Part shown: in pieces, positions 16,747 through 27,524 of the stretch
Layout: each line of letters begins with the position of its first letter
Numbering within the stretch: the first letter of the stretch is position 1
The notes under the pieces: generated by a model
The model's input: the letters and a program-made list of their open reading frames with translations, nothing else
What the model was told of the DNA's origin: nothing
Database searches by the model: none
Made by a program: the position numbers and the translations under genes
NCBI GenBank assembly: GCA_031549195.1
Contig: JAVBQF010000001.1
Span: 122,430-186,429 of the forward strand
Length of the DNA: 64,000 bases
From: JAVBQF01 sp031549195
GTDB lineage: Bacteria > Bacillota_I > Bacilli_A > RF39 > UBA660
Reading direction: 5' to 3'

Positions 16747-17241
16747 ATGGCAAATAAGAATATTCTAGCGCAAAAACAAACGGTTATTGATGAAATCAAA
16801 AACCAAGTTAGCGATAATGCTACTATTGTTTTGTTTGATTATCGTGGAATTACTGATAATGAAGCAAAAGAATTGAGAAGAGCGTTAAGAGAAACTGGAT
16901 CTGACTATAAAGTATATAAAAATACTTTAATGGCAAGAGCTATGAACGATTTAAATATCACGTTAGGTGATCATTTAAATGGACCAAGTGCTTTAGCATA
17001 TGGAACAGATCAGATCGCACCAATCAAAGTATTAGCAGATTTTGCAAAAAAACACCCAGCACTATCATTGAAAGTAGGAGTTGTAGATGGAAAAGTATCT
17101 GAAAAAACAGATCTTGATCAACTAGCAGCAATACCTGGAAGAGAGGGTCTACTTACTATGTTAGCTGGAGCATTGATTGCAATACCAAAAGACTTAGCTA
17201 TTAGCTTAGATCTTTATGGAAAACAAAAGGAAGAAAATTAA
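16747..17241 (+). CDS. rplJ: 50S ribosomal protein L10
   Basis: The 164-residue protein anchors L7/L12 dimers to the ribosome. The conserved N-terminus (IDEIKNQVSDNATIVLFDYRG) and KVYKNTLMARA are present, and the C-terminal helix that binds L12 ends at KDLAISLDLYGKQKE. It starts after AAGGAGGTG at a normal distance and is followed by rplL after 26 bp. Confidence 0.97.
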   Translation: MANKNILAQKQTVIDEIKNQVSDNATIVLFDYRGITDNEAKELRRALRETGSDYKVYKNTLMARAMNDLNITLGDHLNGPSALAYGTDQIAPIKVLADFAKKHPALSLKVGVVDGKVSEKTDLDQLAAIPGREGLLTMLAGALIAIPKDLAISLDLYGKQKEEN

Positions 17242-17267
17242 TTTAAAAATAAGGGAGGAAAATTAAA

Positions 17268-17636
17268 ATGGCTAAATTAACAAAAGAAAGCTTTATCGAA
17301 AGTTTAAAAGAAATGTCACTACTAGAAATTAAAGAACTAGTTGACGCAATGAAGGAAGAATTTGGAGTAGATCCAAGTGCAGTTGCAGTTGCTGCTGCAC
17401 CAGCTGCTGAGGCTGCTGCAACAGGACCATCTACAGTTACAGTAACTTTAACAAATGCTGGAGCTGCTAAAATCAACGTTATTAAAGTTATTAAGGAAAT
17501 CACAGGACTTGGTCTTGCTGAATCTAAAGCAATTGCTGATAATGGTGGGGCTGTTAAAGAAAACATTCCAGTTGCTGAGGCTGAAGAAATTAAAGCTAAG
17601 CTAGTTGAAGCTGGAGCAGAAGTAGAAGTTAAGTAA
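17268..17636 (+). CDS. rplL: 50S ribosomal protein L7/L12
   Basis: The 122-residue protein has the L12 plan. The N-terminal dimerisation helix LKEMSLLEIKELVDAMKEEF is followed by an Ala-rich hinge (residues about 38-52). The C-terminal domain includes AGAAKINVIKVIKEITGLGL and EAKAIADNG-like segments that recruit elongation factors. It starts after AAGGGAGGAAAA. A terminator follows 15 bp after the stop, so rplJ-rplL form a two-gene unit. Confidence 0.97.
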   Translation: MAKLTKESFIESLKEMSLLEIKELVDAMKEEFGVDPSAVAVAAAPAAEAAATGPSTVTVTLTNAGAAKINVIKVIKEITGLGLAESKAIADNGGAVKENIPVAEAEEIKAKLVEAGAEVEVK

Positions 17637-17651
17637 TTAACAAAACTATAT

Positions 17652-17683
17652 AAAGATTCAAATAGAATATTGAATCTTTTTTT
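17652..17683 (+). terminator. Terminator of rplJ-rplL
   Basis: AAAGATTCAA (17652-17661) pairs with TTGAATCTTT (17670-17679), followed by T residues. Confidence 0.85.
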
Positions 17684-17858
17684 GTTGACTATTTGAAATA
17701 TTTTTTATAATAATAATATCTACTATGAGACGTTGATTATGTTTAACATTAAAAATTTATGTGAAAGTGTAAATAGTAGGTATTAGAATTTGAAGAAAGA
17801 TTAAGTGAGACTAAGCTTGAAGAGTTATTGGCAAAAGTATTAGGTAAGAACAAAAAAG

Positions 17859-17886
17859 CAACAAGCAATAATTTGCTTGTTGTTTT
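17859..17886 (+). terminator. Second terminator downstream of rplL
   Basis: CAACAAGCAA pairs with TTGCTTGTTG around a TAAT loop, followed by TTTT. It ends the decayed ORF region. Confidence 0.75.
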
Positions 17887-17908
17887 ATATATCCTTTAAT
17901 AAAAACAC

Positions 17909-17937
17909 TTGATTTTATGAGTGACTTATTGTATTAT
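17909..17937 (+). promoter_or_regulatory. Promoter of the methyltransferase gene
   Basis: TTGATT (17909-17914), a 17-bp spacer and TATTAT (17932-17937). The predicted transcript would begin just before the hairpin at 17954. Confidence 0.55.
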
Positions 17938-17953
17938 ATTAATACACGAAAGG

Positions 17954-17992
17954 AGAACTAACTATAATTATGTTATATGTTAGTTCTTTTTT
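17954..17992 (+). terminator. Terminator-like hairpin in the methyltransferase leader
   Basis: AGAACTAAC (17954-17962) pairs with GTTAGTTCT (17979-17987), followed directly by T residues. It lies after the promoter and before the GTG start at 18012, so it may attenuate expression. No ligand-binding domain is visible. Confidence 0.6.
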
Positions 17993-18011
17993 ATTTCTAG
18001 GAGCTGATCAA

Positions 18012-18599
18012 GTGGGACAATATTTTGACAATGTTAATCTTGAAAGTAATATAAAAAAACACCAGGTAAACATATTTAACAATAACTATTATTTCAATAC
18101 AGACAATGGAGTTTTTTCGAAGGATGGATTGGATTTTGGTACTAGATTGTTGCTTGAATCTTTACCTTTAAAAGATTTGGGTGAAAAAATATTGGATGTT
18201 GGATGTGGATATGGTGTTATTCCAATAATTCTCTCTAAAGTAATTGCTGCAGAATTTGAAGGAATTGATGTAAATAAAAGAGCACTTCATCTAGCAAAGA
18301 TGAATGCTAAAGAGAACAAGGTTAATAATATAAATTTTTATGAGAGTGATTGCTATAGTAGTGTTAATAAAAAATATAACTCTATCATTACAAATCCTCC
18401 AATAAGAGCTGGCAAAAAAATTGTATATGAGATATTAATGACAGCAAAAGATTATCTTTTAGAAGATGGAAGTTTATTTTTAGTAATTAGAAAAGAACAA
18501 GGCGCTAAGTCCGCTATTAAGGATTTAGAGATTTTATATAAAGTGTCCATATTAAATCGAAAAAAGGGATTTTTTATCATAAAATGCAATTTGCGTTGA
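18012..18599 (+). CDS. RsmC-like class I SAM methyltransferase
   Basis: The 195-residue protein resembles the ybxB/RsmC-type methyltransferase that usually sits between rplL and rpoB in Firmicutes. It shows the SAM motif ILDVGCGYGVIPI, an acidic residue after the next strand (EGIDVN), and the NPP motif (ITNPPIRAGK) of enzymes that methylate an exocyclic amino group. The likely substrate is 16S rRNA guanine. GTG 18012 is chosen because AGGAG lies 8 bp before it. ATG 17970 is in frame, but it lies inside the terminator hairpin and 14 bp from its nearest site, and it would add an odd hydrophobic tail (MLYVSSFLFLG). Confidence 0.85.
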   Translation: MGQYFDNVNLESNIKKHQVNIFNNNYYFNTDNGVFSKDGLDFGTRLLLESLPLKDLGEKILDVGCGYGVIPIILSKVIAAEFEGIDVNKRALHLAKMNAKENKVNNINFYESDCYSSVNKKYNSIITNPPIRAGKKIVYEILMTAKDYLLEDGSLFLVIRKEQGAKSAIKDLEILYKVSILNRKKGFFIIKCNLR

Positions 18600-18624
18600 C
18601 AAGTTGAAAATAGTATGCTAATAA
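18596..18624 (+). promoter_or_regulatory. Promoter of rpoB-rpoC
   Basis: TTGACA (18596-18601), a 17-bp spacer and TAATAA (18619-18624) with TG one base upstream of the -10. It overlaps the end of the methyltransferase gene. Confidence 0.65.
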
Positions 18625-18693
18625 TATAAATTGGCTACGTATTAACAAAAGCTGTTTGTTCTTTGATTAAATAATGTATAGGGGTGAATTTTA

Positions 18694-21600
18694 GTGGCAT
18701 ATAAAAATGTAAAATTTGGGGAACACCGAGTAAGAAGAAGCTTTTCTAGAATTGAAAATAGTTTTGAGCTTAAAGACTTACTTGAGATTCAAAAAAAGTC
18801 ATATCAATGGTTCGCAGAAGAGGGCATTAAAGAAGTATTTGATGACCTATTTCCAGTAGAAAATTTCTCTGGAACTTTATCACTTGAATTTGGTGATTAT
18901 CATTTTGATGAACCTAGATTTTCAATTAAGCAATGTAGGGATAGAGAAACAACATTTGCGGCTCCTTTAAAAGTGGAAGTGAGACTTTTTAATCATGAAA
19001 CTGGAGAAGTAAAAGAGCAAGAAATATTCTTGGGTGATATGCCTATAATGACAGATAGTGGTACATTTGTAATAAATGGTGCTGAACGTGTTATTGTATC
19101 ACAGTTAGTTAGATCTCCAAGTGTGTATTTTAATAGAGAAATAGACAAGAATGGAAGACCTTCTATAACTTCTCAAATAATACCTACAAGAGGAACTTGG
19201 CTAGAATATGAAACTGATGCTAGGGATGTTTTGTATGTAAGAATTGACAGAACAAGAAAAGTACCGGTTACTACTCTTTTAAGAGCATTTGGACTTTCAA
19301 GTGATGAAGATATTATTAAGTTATTTGGTAAGGATGAATATATTGAAAACACACTTGCAAAAGATTCAACTAGAAATACAGATGAAGCGTTAATCGAAAT
19401 ATATGAAAAATTAAGACCAGGAGAACCGTCTACTTTAGATTCTTCAAAAAACCAAATTATAACTAGATTTTTTGATGAGTTTAGATATGATTTAGCAAAG
19501 GTCGGACGTTATAAATTCAATAGAAAACTTAATGTTACTGACAGATTATTGGGATTAACAATTGCTGAAGATGTTAAGCTTGGAGATGAAGTTGTTGCAG
19601 CTAAGGATACAGTTGTTAATAAGGAAGTTTTAGATAAAATAAAACTTGCTGTTGAAGCTGGATTTAATGCAAAAGAAGTAAAAATTAATGAAGAATTAGA
19701 TACATTTAATAAGATACAAACTATTAAAGTATATAATCCAAGCAATAAAAAAGAAGTATTTACACTTATTGGTAATGATCAAACACTTGCTGTTAAAAGA
19801 CTTACCATATCAGATATATATGCTTCGGTTTCATACTACTTAAATTTATTACATGGAATAGGTACTATTGATGAAATAGACCATTTAGGAAATCGTCGTG
19901 TAAGACAAGTAGGTGAATTGTTACAAAATCAATTTAGAATTGGTGTATCAAGAATGGAAAGAGTTATAAGAGAGAGAATGACCACTCAGGAAATTGAAGA
20001 AGTTACTCCTAAAACTCTAATCAATATAAGGCCAATTACGGCTGCAATGAAAGAGTTTTTTGGATCAAGCCAATTATCTCAATTTATGGATCAAACAAAT
20101 CCAATTGCAGAGTTAACAAATAAAAGACGTTTATCAGCATTAGGCCCAGGTGGATTATCTCGTGATAGAGCTGGTATGGAAGTTCGTGACGTTAATGCTT
20201 CTCACTATGGAAGAATTTGTCCAATCGAATCGCCAGAAGGTCAAAATATAGGACTTATTACATCTTTAGCTAGTTATGCTAAGATTGATGATTATGGATT
20301 TATAATGACTCCATATAGAAAAGTTGTTAACAGTGCGCTTACGGATGATGTTGATTACTTAACAGCTGATCAAGAGAGTGATGTAATAATATCACTTGCT
20401 ACAGTTAAACTTGATGATAATAATAAAATGATAGAGGAGACAGTGCCAGCAAGATTTAGAGGAGAAAATTTATTAGTTAAACCAGAACAAGTTGACTATG
20501 TAGACGTATCACCTCAACAAGTTGTAGCAATTACAACTAGCTGTATTCCTTTCTTAGAGCATGATGATGCAACGCGTGCATTGATGGGTGCGAACATGCA
20601 ACGTCAATCAGTGCCACTATTGAAAGCAGAGGCCCCATTTGTTGGAACCGGTGTTGAATATATTGCTGCAAAAGATTCTGGAGCGGTAATAGTTGCAAAA
20701 GCGGATGGTATTGTTGATTATGTTGATGCTAGAAAAATAGTTGTTAAAAATAAAAATGGTAAGGATGAATACCATCTATCTAATTTTGAATTGTCAAATG
20801 CAGGAACTTGTCAACATCATAGACCAATTGTACAAGTTGGCGAGGAAGTAAAACGTGGTATGGTACTTGCAGATGGACCATCTACTGATCAAGGAGAACT
20901 TGCACTTGGTAAAAACGTTGTAGTAGCATTCATGACATTTAATGGATATAACTATGAAGATGCTGTAATACTTAATGAAAGATTAGTTAAAGATGATGTA
21001 TATACAGGTATTCACTTAGAAGACTACGAAATGCAATGTAGAGAGACTAAGTTAGGGCCAGAGGAGATTACAAGAGATATTCCTAATGTATCTGATGAAG
21101 CAAGAAAAAATTTAGATGCGAATGGTATTGTTATAGTTGGAACAGAAGTAAAAGAAGGAGATATCTTAGTTGGTAAAGTTACACCAAAAGGTATGGCCGA
21201 ACTTACTTCAGAAGAAAAACTATTACATGCAATATTTGGTGAAAAGACAAGGGAAGTAAGAGATACATCACTTCGTGTTCCACATGGTGGAGATGGTATC
21301 GTTCATGACGTTAAAATATTCACTAAGAAAGATAATGATGAGTTACCTGCTGGAGTTAGTAAAGTAATTCGTGTATATATTGCACAAAAGAGAAAGATTC
21401 AAGTTGGAGATAAAATGGCAGGGCGTCATGGTAACAAAGGTGTTATTTCACTTATATTACCAGAAGAAGATATGCCGTACTTACCAGATGGTAGAAGCGT
21501 AGATATTATGCTTAACCCACAAGGTGTTCCATCTCGTATGAATCTTGGACAAATATTAGAACTTCATTTAGGTATGGCTGCAAAAGAACTTAATGTTCAT

Positions 21601-22317
21601 GTAGCAACACCAGTATTTGATGGAGCTAAAACACAGGATATAGAAGAAATGATGGCAGAAGCAGGTATTGCACCAGATGGGAAAACAGTTTTATATAATG
21701 GTAGAACTGGAGAACCGTTTGATAATAGAATATCAGTTGGTGTAATGTATATGATTAAACTACATCACATGGTAGATGATAAATTACATGCAAGAAGTAC
21801 TGGACCATACTCATTAGTAACTCAACAACCACTTGGAGGAAAAGCTCAATTTGGTGGACAGAGATTTGGAGAGATGGAAGTTTGGGCATTATATGCATAT
21901 GGTGCTGCACATACACTTCAAGAAATCTTAACTGTTAAGTCAGATGATGTAATGGGACGTGTAAAAGTGTATGAAGCAATTGTAAAGGGACAAGAAATAA
22001 ATCAAGCTGGTGTTCCAGAGTCCTTCAGAGTATTAATGAAAGAATTCCAAGCACTTGGACTTGATATCAATATAATCAATGATAAACAAGAAGTTCTTGA
22101 ACTTAAAACAATTGAAGAAGAAGAGTATAAAGAAGAGTTCAATGGAATAATGAATGATATGGATTTACCTCCAATACCAATGGGTGGCGAAGAAACAATT
22201 GAAGAAGAACCGTTTATAGAGGACGAAGAAGAAGAATTAGATGATGAAGACATAGACGCTGAATTTAGTAAAAGTATCTATGAAAAGAATGAATTTATGG
22301 AAGGTGTGGATGACTAA
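18694..22317 (+). CDS. rpoB: RNA polymerase beta subunit
   Basis: The 1207-residue protein has the standard beta-subunit motifs. The rifampicin-pocket region reads [15 protein letters not shown] and [14 protein letters not shown], and active-site elements such as [10 protein letters not shown] and the C-terminal [23 protein letters not shown] are present. Residue Asn476 (codon 20119-20121) takes the place of E. coli His526. The C-terminus is acidic (many Glu/Asp from about residue 1165). The start is GTG 18694 after AGGGGTGAA. The TAA stop overlaps the rpoC ATG by one base. Confidence 0.98.
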   Translation: MAYKNVKFGEHRVRRSFSRIENSFELKDLLEIQKKSYQWFAEEGIKEVFDDLFPVENFSGTLSLEFGDYHFDEPRFSIKQCRDRETTFAAPLKVEVRLFNHETGEVKEQEIFLGDMPIMTDSGTFVINGAERVIVSQLVRSPSVYFNREIDKNGRPSITSQIIPTRGTWLEYETDARDVLYVRIDRTRKVPVTTLLRAFGLSSDEDIIKLFGKDEYIENTLAKDSTRNTDEALIEIYEKLRPGEPSTLDSSKNQIITRFFDEFRYDLAKVGRYKFNRKLNVTDRLLGLTIAEDVKLGDEVVAAKDTVVNKEVLDKIKLAVEAGFNAKEVKINEELDTFNKIQTIKVYNPSNKKEVFTLIGNDQTLAVKRLTISDIYASVSYYLNLLHGIGTIDEIDHLGNRRVRQVGELLQNQFRIGVSRMERVIRERMTTQEIEEVTPKTLINIRPITAAMKEFFGSSQLSQFMDQTNPIAELTNKRRLSALGPGGLSRDRAGMEVRDVNASHYGRICPIESPEGQNIGLITSLASYAKIDDYGFIMTPYRKVVNSALTDDVDYLTADQESDVIISLATVKLDDNNKMIEETVPARFRGENLLVKPEQVDYVDVSPQQVVAITTSCIPFLEHDDATRALMGANMQRQSVPLLKAEAPFVGTGVEYIAAKDSGAVIVAKADGIVDYVDARKIVVKNKNGKDEYHLSNFELSNAGTCQHHRPIVQVGEEVKRGMVLADGPSTDQGELALGKNVVVAFMTFNGYNYEDAVILNERLVKDDVYTGIHLEDYEMQCRETKLGPEEITRDIPNVSDEARKNLDANGIVIVGTEVKEGDILVGKVTPKGMAELTSEEKLLHAIFGEKTREVRDTSLRVPHGGDGIVHDVKIFTKKDNDELPAGVSKVIRVYIAQKRKIQVGDKMAGRHGNKGVISLILPEEDMPYLPDGRSVDIMLNPQGVPSRMNLGQILELHLGMAAKELNVHVATPVFDGAKTQDIEEMMAEAGIAPDGKTVLYNGRTGEPFDNRISVGVMYMIKLHHMVDDKLHARSTGPYSLVTQQPLGGKAQFGGQRFGEMEVWALYAYGAAHTLQEILTVKSDDVMGRVKVYEAIVKGQEINQAGVPESFRVLMKEFQALGLDINIINDKQEVLELKTIEEEEYKEEFNGIMNDMDLPPIPMGGEETIEEEPFIEDEEEELDDEDIDAEFSKSIYEKNEFMEGVDD

Positions 22318-25300
22318 TGATAGAAGTAAATAAATTTGAAGCTCTAAAAATTGGTATAGCATCTCCTGATAAAATTCGTGAATGGTCATATGGAGAAGTA
22401 AAAAAACCAGAAACTATTAACTATCGTACTTTAAGACCAGAAAGAGATGGACTATTCTGCGAAAAAATATTTGGGCCTTCTAAAGACTTCGAATGTGCTT
22501 GTGGAAAATATAAAAGAGTAAGATATAAAAATATTGTTTGTGATAGATGCGGAGTAGAGGTTACAAAGTCTAAAGTACGTCGTGAACGTATGGGACATAT
22601 TGAACTTGCTTCTCCAGTTTCACACATTTGGTTCTTTAAAGGTGTACCATCAAGAATTGGTTTAGTACTTGATATGTCACCAAGAGATCTTGAAGAAGTA
22701 TTATACTTTGTAAGTTATGTTGTAATTGACAAAGGCGTTGCTCCTCTTGAAAACAAACAAACATTATCAGAAAAAGAATATAGACAATACTATGAAAAAT
22801 ATGGTGATGGATTTAAAGTTGGAATGGGTGCTGAGGCAATTAAGGAGCTACTTAAGAAAGTTGATCTTGAAAAGGAACTTAATGAAGTTACAAAAGCTCT
22901 TGAGGATGCTCAAGGACAAAAGAGAACTAGATTATTAAAAAGAATCGATGTTTTAAACTCATTCCACAAATCTGGTAATCGTCCTGAATGGATGATTCTT
23001 GATGCAATTCCTGTTATACCGCCGGAACTAAGACCTATGATTCAACTTGATGGTGGAAGATTTGCAACGAGTGATTTAAATGATTTATATAGACGTGTTA
23101 TTAACCGTAATAATCGCTTAAAGAAACTTATTGATTTAAATGCTCCAGGAATTATTATTCAAAATGAAAAACGTATGTTACAAGAAGCTGTTGATGCATT
23201 ATTTGATAATGGTAGACGTGGTAGAAGTGTAACAGGAGCGGGGAATAGACCACTTAAGTCAATATCAAGCATGCTTAAGGGAAAACAAGGTCGTTTCCGT
23301 CAAAACTTACTTGGAAAACGTGTTGACTATTCAGGTCGTTCAGTTATCGTAGTTGGACCAAGTCTTAAAATGTATCAATGTGGTATTCCAAAAGAAATGG
23401 CACTTGAATTATTCAAGCCACATGTTATAAACCAATTAGTAGAAAGAGATATTGCACACAATATTAAAGCTGCTAAGAGATTAATAGAAAATGCTGATCC
23501 AATTGTATGGGATATAGTTGAAGATGTTATTAAAGAACATCCAGTATTATTAAACCGTGCACCTACTCTACATAGATTAGGTATTCAAGCATTTGAACCA
23601 GTGTTAATTGGTGGTAAAGCAATAAGACTTCATCCACTAGTTACAGTAGCGTTCAATGCTGACTTTGACGGTGACCAAATGGCGGTTCACGTACCGTTAT
23701 CAGAAGAAGCTCAAGCAGAAGCTAGACTTCTAATGTTAGGTGCTAATAACATACTTAATCCTAAAGATGGAACACCAATCGTTACACCTTCACAAGACAT
23801 GGTATTAGGTAACTATTATCTAACTATGGAAAAAGCAAGTTTACCTGGTGAAGGAAGAGTATTTAAGAACTCTAATGAAGCATTAATGGCTTACGAAAGA
23901 AGAGAAGTAACTCTTCATACAAGAGTAGCGATTCCAGTAAATTCATTTAAACATAAATTATTTACTGAGAATCAAAAAAATAAATACTTAGTAACAACAA
24001 TAGGTAAATTAATATTTAATGAAATATTACCAGACTCATTTGCTTATATAAATGAACCAACAACTGATAATATTCAAAATATAACACCAAATAAATACTT
24101 TATTGAACCTGGACAAAATATTCCAGAAGTAATTAAGGAAATGCCTTTAGTAAAAGCGTTCCCTAAAGGTACTTTAGAAAAAGTTATTGCTCAGATATTC
24201 AAACGTTATAAAACTACAGAAACATCTATAATGCTTGATAAACTTAAAGATTTAGGATTTAAATATTCTACAATCGCAGGTATAACTGTATCAATTAGTG
24301 ATGTAGTTACAAGTGAAAGTAAAGAAGAGATAATTGCTGAAGCAAATGCTACAGTTATAAATATCAATAAACAATATAATAGAGGTTTAATAACTGACGA
24401 GGAAAGATTTAATAAAGTAATAACAACTTGGGATCAAGCTAAAAGCAAAGTTCAAGCAGAACTACAAGTTAAAGCTGATCAAGATTTAGATAACCCAATA
24501 TTCATGATGATGCATTCTAAAGCGCGTGGTAGTATTTCTAACTTCACACAGATTGCTGGTATGCGTGGTATAATGGCTAAACCAAATGGTGAACCAGTTG
24601 AAATACCAATTTTATCATCGTTTAGAGAAGGTTTATCAGTTGCAGAGTTCTTCTTATCAACACATGGAGCTAGAAAAGGAAGTGCCGATACAGCGCTTAA
24701 GACTGCTGACTCTGGATATCTAACAAGACGTCTAGTTGATGTAAGTCAGGATATTATAGTCAAGGAAGATGACTGTGGAACAGAAAATGGGGTTTCAGTT
24801 AAATCGTTTATTAATGATAAAACTGGAGAAGTAATTGAAAAGCTATATGATAGAATAGTTGGAAGATATGCAAACAAGAAAGTTATTCACCCTGAAACTA
24901 AAGCTGTCATTTGTGAAAAATTAGATTTAATTACTGAATCTATTGCAGAAAAGATTATTGCTGCAGGAATAGAAGAAGTTGAAATAAGAACAGCACTTAC
25001 TTGTAATACAAATAAGGGAGTTTGTCAAAAGTGTTATGGTAGAAACTTAGCAACAGGAAATCTTGTTGAAGTTGGAGAAGCTGTTGGAATTATGGCAGCT
25101 CAGTCAATAGGAGAACCTGGTACACAGTTAACAATGAGAACTTTCCATACTGGTGGAGTTGCAAGTGGAGAAGATATTACACAAGGACTTCCTCGTATTC
25201 AAGAATTATTTGAAGCAAGAATTCCAAAAGGAAAAGCTACTATTGCTGAAATTGATGGTAAAGTTACTAAGATTGACGAAGATCATGGTAAATTTAAAAT

Positions 25301-25949
25301 TTCAGTTACAAATGAGCTTGAGACTAAAGAACATGTTTCAAATTATGGTGCTAAGGTAAGAGTGGAATTAAATTCTAAGGTTAATGCGGGTGATAAATTA
25401 ACAGAAGGTGCAATTAGCCCTAAAGAACTATTAACAGTCACAGATCCGTTAACAGCACAAGAGTATATTCTTAAAGAAGTACAACATGTTTACCGTGGTC
25501 AAGGTGTTGATATATCTGATAAGCACGTTGAAATTATTGCAAGACGTATGATTTCTAAGATTAGAATTGTTGAGTCTGGTGATACAACGTTCTTACCTGG
25601 AAGTTTAGTTAATTTTAGAGAATTTACAGATGCTAATAAAGAAGTAATTATTAAAGGTAAAAAGCCTGCATCTGGTAAACCAATATTACTTGGTATTACT
25701 AAAGCATCACTTGAGACTGATTCATTCTTATCAGCTGCATCATTCCAAGAAACAACTAGAATATTAACTGATGCCGCAATTAAAGGTAAAGTTGATACAT
25801 TACAAGGATTAAAAGAAAACGTTATCATTGGTAAATTAATACCAGCTGGTACAGGTGTTAGATCGTATAGAAATGTCGAATATGATTTAGCAGCACAATT
25901 TATTGATGAGGAACCACTAGATAAACTAGAGGATGAATTAATGGAATAG
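22317..25949 (+). CDS. rpoC: RNA polymerase beta' subunit
   Basis: The 1210-residue protein forms the catalytic clamp of RNA polymerase. An N-terminal zinc site (CACGKY...CDRCG, residues about 60-80) is present, as is the magnesium-binding NADFDGD at residues 447-453. The second zinc cluster is [16 protein letters not shown], and the trigger-loop region [16 protein letters not shown] follows. Translation is coupled to rpoB through a one-base overlap. A terminator directly overlaps the stop codon, ending the rpoB-rpoC unit. Confidence 0.98.
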   Translation: MIEVNKFEALKIGIASPDKIREWSYGEVKKPETINYRTLRPERDGLFCEKIFGPSKDFECACGKYKRVRYKNIVCDRCGVEVTKSKVRRERMGHIELASPVSHIWFFKGVPSRIGLVLDMSPRDLEEVLYFVSYVVIDKGVAPLENKQTLSEKEYRQYYEKYGDGFKVGMGAEAIKELLKKVDLEKELNEVTKALEDAQGQKRTRLLKRIDVLNSFHKSGNRPEWMILDAIPVIPPELRPMIQLDGGRFATSDLNDLYRRVINRNNRLKKLIDLNAPGIIIQNEKRMLQEAVDALFDNGRRGRSVTGAGNRPLKSISSMLKGKQGRFRQNLLGKRVDYSGRSVIVVGPSLKMYQCGIPKEMALELFKPHVINQLVERDIAHNIKAAKRLIENADPIVWDIVEDVIKEHPVLLNRAPTLHRLGIQAFEPVLIGGKAIRLHPLVTVAFNADFDGDQMAVHVPLSEEAQAEARLLMLGANNILNPKDGTPIVTPSQDMVLGNYYLTMEKASLPGEGRVFKNSNEALMAYERREVTLHTRVAIPVNSFKHKLFTENQKNKYLVTTIGKLIFNEILPDSFAYINEPTTDNIQNITPNKYFIEPGQNIPEVIKEMPLVKAFPKGTLEKVIAQIFKRYKTTETSIMLDKLKDLGFKYSTIAGITVSISDVVTSESKEEIIAEANATVININKQYNRGLITDEERFNKVITTWDQAKSKVQAELQVKADQDLDNPIFMMMHSKARGSISNFTQIAGMRGIMAKPNGEPVEIPILSSFREGLSVAEFFLSTHGARKGSADTALKTADSGYLTRRLVDVSQDIIVKEDDCGTENGVSVKSFINDKTGEVIEKLYDRIVGRYANKKVIHPETKAVICEKLDLITESIAEKIIAAGIEEVEIRTALTCNTNKGVCQKCYGRNLATGNLVEVGEAVGIMAAQSIGEPGTQLTMRTFHTGGVASGEDITQGLPRIQELFEARIPKGKATIAEIDGKVTKIDEDHGKFKISVTNELETKEHVSNYGAKVRVELNSKVNAGDKLTEGAISPKELLTVTDPLTAQEYILKEVQHVYRGQGVDISDKHVEIIARRMISKIRIVESGDTTFLPGSLVNFREFTDANKEVIIKGKKPASGKPILLGITKASLETDSFLSAASFQETTRILTDAAIKGKVDTLQGLKENVIIGKLIPAGTGVRSYRNVEYDLAAQFIDEEPLDKLEDELME

Positions 25950-25968
25950 AGCTTGCTCTATTCTTTTT
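25944..25968 (+). terminator. Terminator of rpoB-rpoC
   Basis: GAATAGAG, loop CTTG, CTCTATTC and five T residues. The stem overlaps the last rpoC codon. Confidence 0.8.
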
Positions 25969-26053
25969 AGTGTTACTAAATTTGTAATATTATTATATTG
26001 ATATTTTTGGCCTATGATGATAATGTTATATATGTAGAGTAGGTGAGTAGTAT

Positions 26054-26788
26054 ATGAATGAAAACACTTTTAATAAACTAGGAGTGCAAAAGGATAGCAA
26101 AAAAGTAATAATAATTATGATGTTTTTGCTAGGAATACTTTTAATATGTTTTGGAGGATATCTTACTTATAATAATTTTATTGAAAAAAAAGAAAACAAA
26201 GAAAAAAGTAATAATGAAAACGAAGCCAATGATAAAAATCAAGAGTCGTTAATTAATTTAAATGAAGATGAGAGTCAAAGAATATTTGGTATTTTTAATA
26301 AAATAATTATTTGGAATTGGGGTAATGATAATAATAAGGTATTTACTTATTTTGCAACTGATTTAAGTAGAGCTACTGCAGTGTTCTATAATAATAATTC
26401 TATTACTAGAAATATAATAGAGTCTGGTTATAATGGGATGATTATTTGTTATAAATTTGATGAGTTAAATGATTTGTCCATTAAAGTATTTGGCCAAGGG
26501 GTGGATTTAAATATCATCAAAGACGACTTTTATTCTACAGGATGCCAAGATGGATACATTGGTCATGGTGGAGGAAAGAGTAGTGTCCCTATGAAAATTA
26601 AAGAATTAAGGTATAATGAGAGCACTAAGTTCTACACGTTAGAAATTGTTGAAGATACTAGTGAAAGCTTGCCAGATGAATATAAAGATATACTTTATAA
26701 GTTTCAATATAAATTTGCTGATGGAGTTGATTTGTCAAACATTACATTTGAAGGTTTACGAAGTCTATCTGGGAAAAAAATTAAATAA
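26054..26788 (+). CDS. Hypothetical membrane-anchored protein
   Basis: I do not recognise this 244-residue protein. One membrane helix (residues about 18-40, VIIIMMFLLGILLICFGGYL) follows a short charged cytoplasmic start. A Lys/Glu/Asn-rich linker comes next, then a globular extracellular-type domain containing the glycine-rich GYIGHGGGKSSVPM. No lipobox Cys is placed correctly, so it should be a single-pass anchored protein facing outside. It sits between rpoC and rpsL, where Bacilli usually carry an L7Ae-like gene. Ribosome binding is by AGTAGGTGAG. Confidence 0.65.
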   Translation: MNENTFNKLGVQKDSKKVIIIMMFLLGILLICFGGYLTYNNFIEKKENKEKSNNENEANDKNQESLINLNEDESQRIFGIFNKIIIWNWGNDNNKVFTYFATDLSRATAVFYNNNSITRNIIESGYNGMIICYKFDELNDLSIKVFGQGVDLNIIKDDFYSTGCQDGYIGHGGGKSSVPMKIKELRYNESTKFYTLEIVEDTSESLPDEYKDILYKFQYKFADGVDLSNITFEGLRSLSGKKIK

Positions 26789-26903
26789 AGTCTATAATTA
26801 TAATTAGCATAATGTAAGTTTGATACATTACAAGTGTTGAAAAAATGATATTATTAAGTATCTAATACCACCATATATAAGCACTCAATAATATCAAATA
26901 ACA

Positions 26904-26928
26904 AGGGCATCATAAAGATGTCTTTTTA
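26904..26928 (+). terminator. Rho-independent terminator
   Basis: AGGGCATC (26904-26911) pairs, with two G-U pairs, with GATGTCTT, followed by T residues. Confidence 0.65.
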
Positions 26929-26929
26929 T

Positions 26930-26958
26930 TAGACAAAAACCTCCTATTATAATATAAT
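26930..26958 (+). promoter_or_regulatory. Promoter of the pilin-like gene
   Basis: TAGACA (26930-26935), a 17-bp spacer and TATAAT (26953-26958), just 18 bp before the start codon region. Confidence 0.6.
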
Positions 26959-26975
26959 ATCATTAGGTGGTAGCA

Positions 26976-27383
26976 ATGATGAAATTAAATAATAGAGGTT
27001 GGGGACTTGGAATGTTTTTAGCATTTATCTTTATATTTTTCTTAGCAATAATTATGATAATTGTAGTTTCTCGACAATATGAATTTGGGCTTGTTGAAAA
27101 TACAAATAATGAAGTTAATCCAAATGAAAAAGTAAAATATGTTAATTACGAAAAATCAGTAAAAGATGCGTCTGCTATTTATGCAGCTAAAAAATATTCA
27201 GATATGTCAGATGGTGAAACTTTTTATGTAAGTATTAATAACTTAAATGTTAGTAGTGCTATAAAAAACAACTGTGATGGGTATTCAAAAATCACTAAAA
27301 GTGAAGGTGTTATTTCGCATAGTGCATATATAAGGTGTGGAAGCTATATAACAAGTGGTTATAATTCTTCTATTGTAGAATAA
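26976..27383 (+). CDS. Small secreted/pilin-like hypothetical protein
   Basis: The 135-residue protein begins MMKLNNRGWGLGMFLAF and then runs through one long hydrophobic helix (residues about 10-32). The LNNRGWG start before a helix recalls the class III signal of type IV pilin-like proteins (LNNKGFTL in many Firmicutes), but the expected Glu at position 5 after the Gly is not present. The rest is a small extracellular-type domain with two Cys (NNCDGYS and IRCGSYI) that could form a disulfide. ATG 26976 follows AGGTGG. It has its own promoter. The pilin relation is inference. Confidence 0.6.
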   Translation: MMKLNNRGWGLGMFLAFIFIFFLAIIMIIVVSRQYEFGLVENTNNEVNPNEKVKYVNYEKSVKDASAIYAAKKYSDMSDGETFYVSINNLNVSSAIKNNCDGYSKITKSEGVISHSAYIRCGSYITSGYNSSIVE

Positions 27384-27398
27384 TATAATAAAAAGGTA

Positions 27399-27427
27399 TT
27401 GACATATAAAATGCCAAGTGATATATT
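27399..27427 (+). promoter_or_regulatory. Promoter of the rpsL-rpsG-fusA operon
   Basis: TTGACA (27399-27404), a 17-bp spacer and TATATT (27422-27427). The leader that follows contains two hairpins, GTTTTGC/GCAAAAC at about 27449-27467 and CACAC/GTGTG at about 27488-27502. Confidence 0.8.
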
Positions 27428-27524
27428 ATTAATGCTGATTAATTTAGGTTTTGCGTGGGCAAAACTTATATTTAAGAGTTGAGATGACACACGTGGATAT
27501 GTGTATAGAAAGGAGACAGTATTT

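Larger units (their letters stand above)
17637..18011 (+). other. Intergenic region with a decayed ORF and three hairpins
   Basis: This 375-base stretch holds no intact gene. It contains the rplL terminator, then a coding-like run (17791-17892) without a start codon that reads EFEERLSETKLEELLAKVLG. The run is preceded by in-frame stops and passes through the second terminator (17859-17886). A promoter (17909-17937) and a third hairpin (17954-17992) lie ahead of the methyltransferase gene. The run looks like the tail of a lost gene. TTGACT with a nearby TATAAT at 17685-17711 could be a poor promoter. Confidence 0.45.

Noticed and set aside
17243..17566. Minus-strand frame over rplL with an Ala-rich product
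   Set aside because: It is the antisense of the Ala-rich hinge and domains of L7/L12, with no start site.
17970..18011. ATG 17970 as start of the RsmC-like gene
   Set aside because: It lies inside a terminator-like hairpin, its ribosome binding site is 14 bp away, and it adds a hydrophobic tail not typical of the family; GTG 18012 has a well-placed AGGAG.
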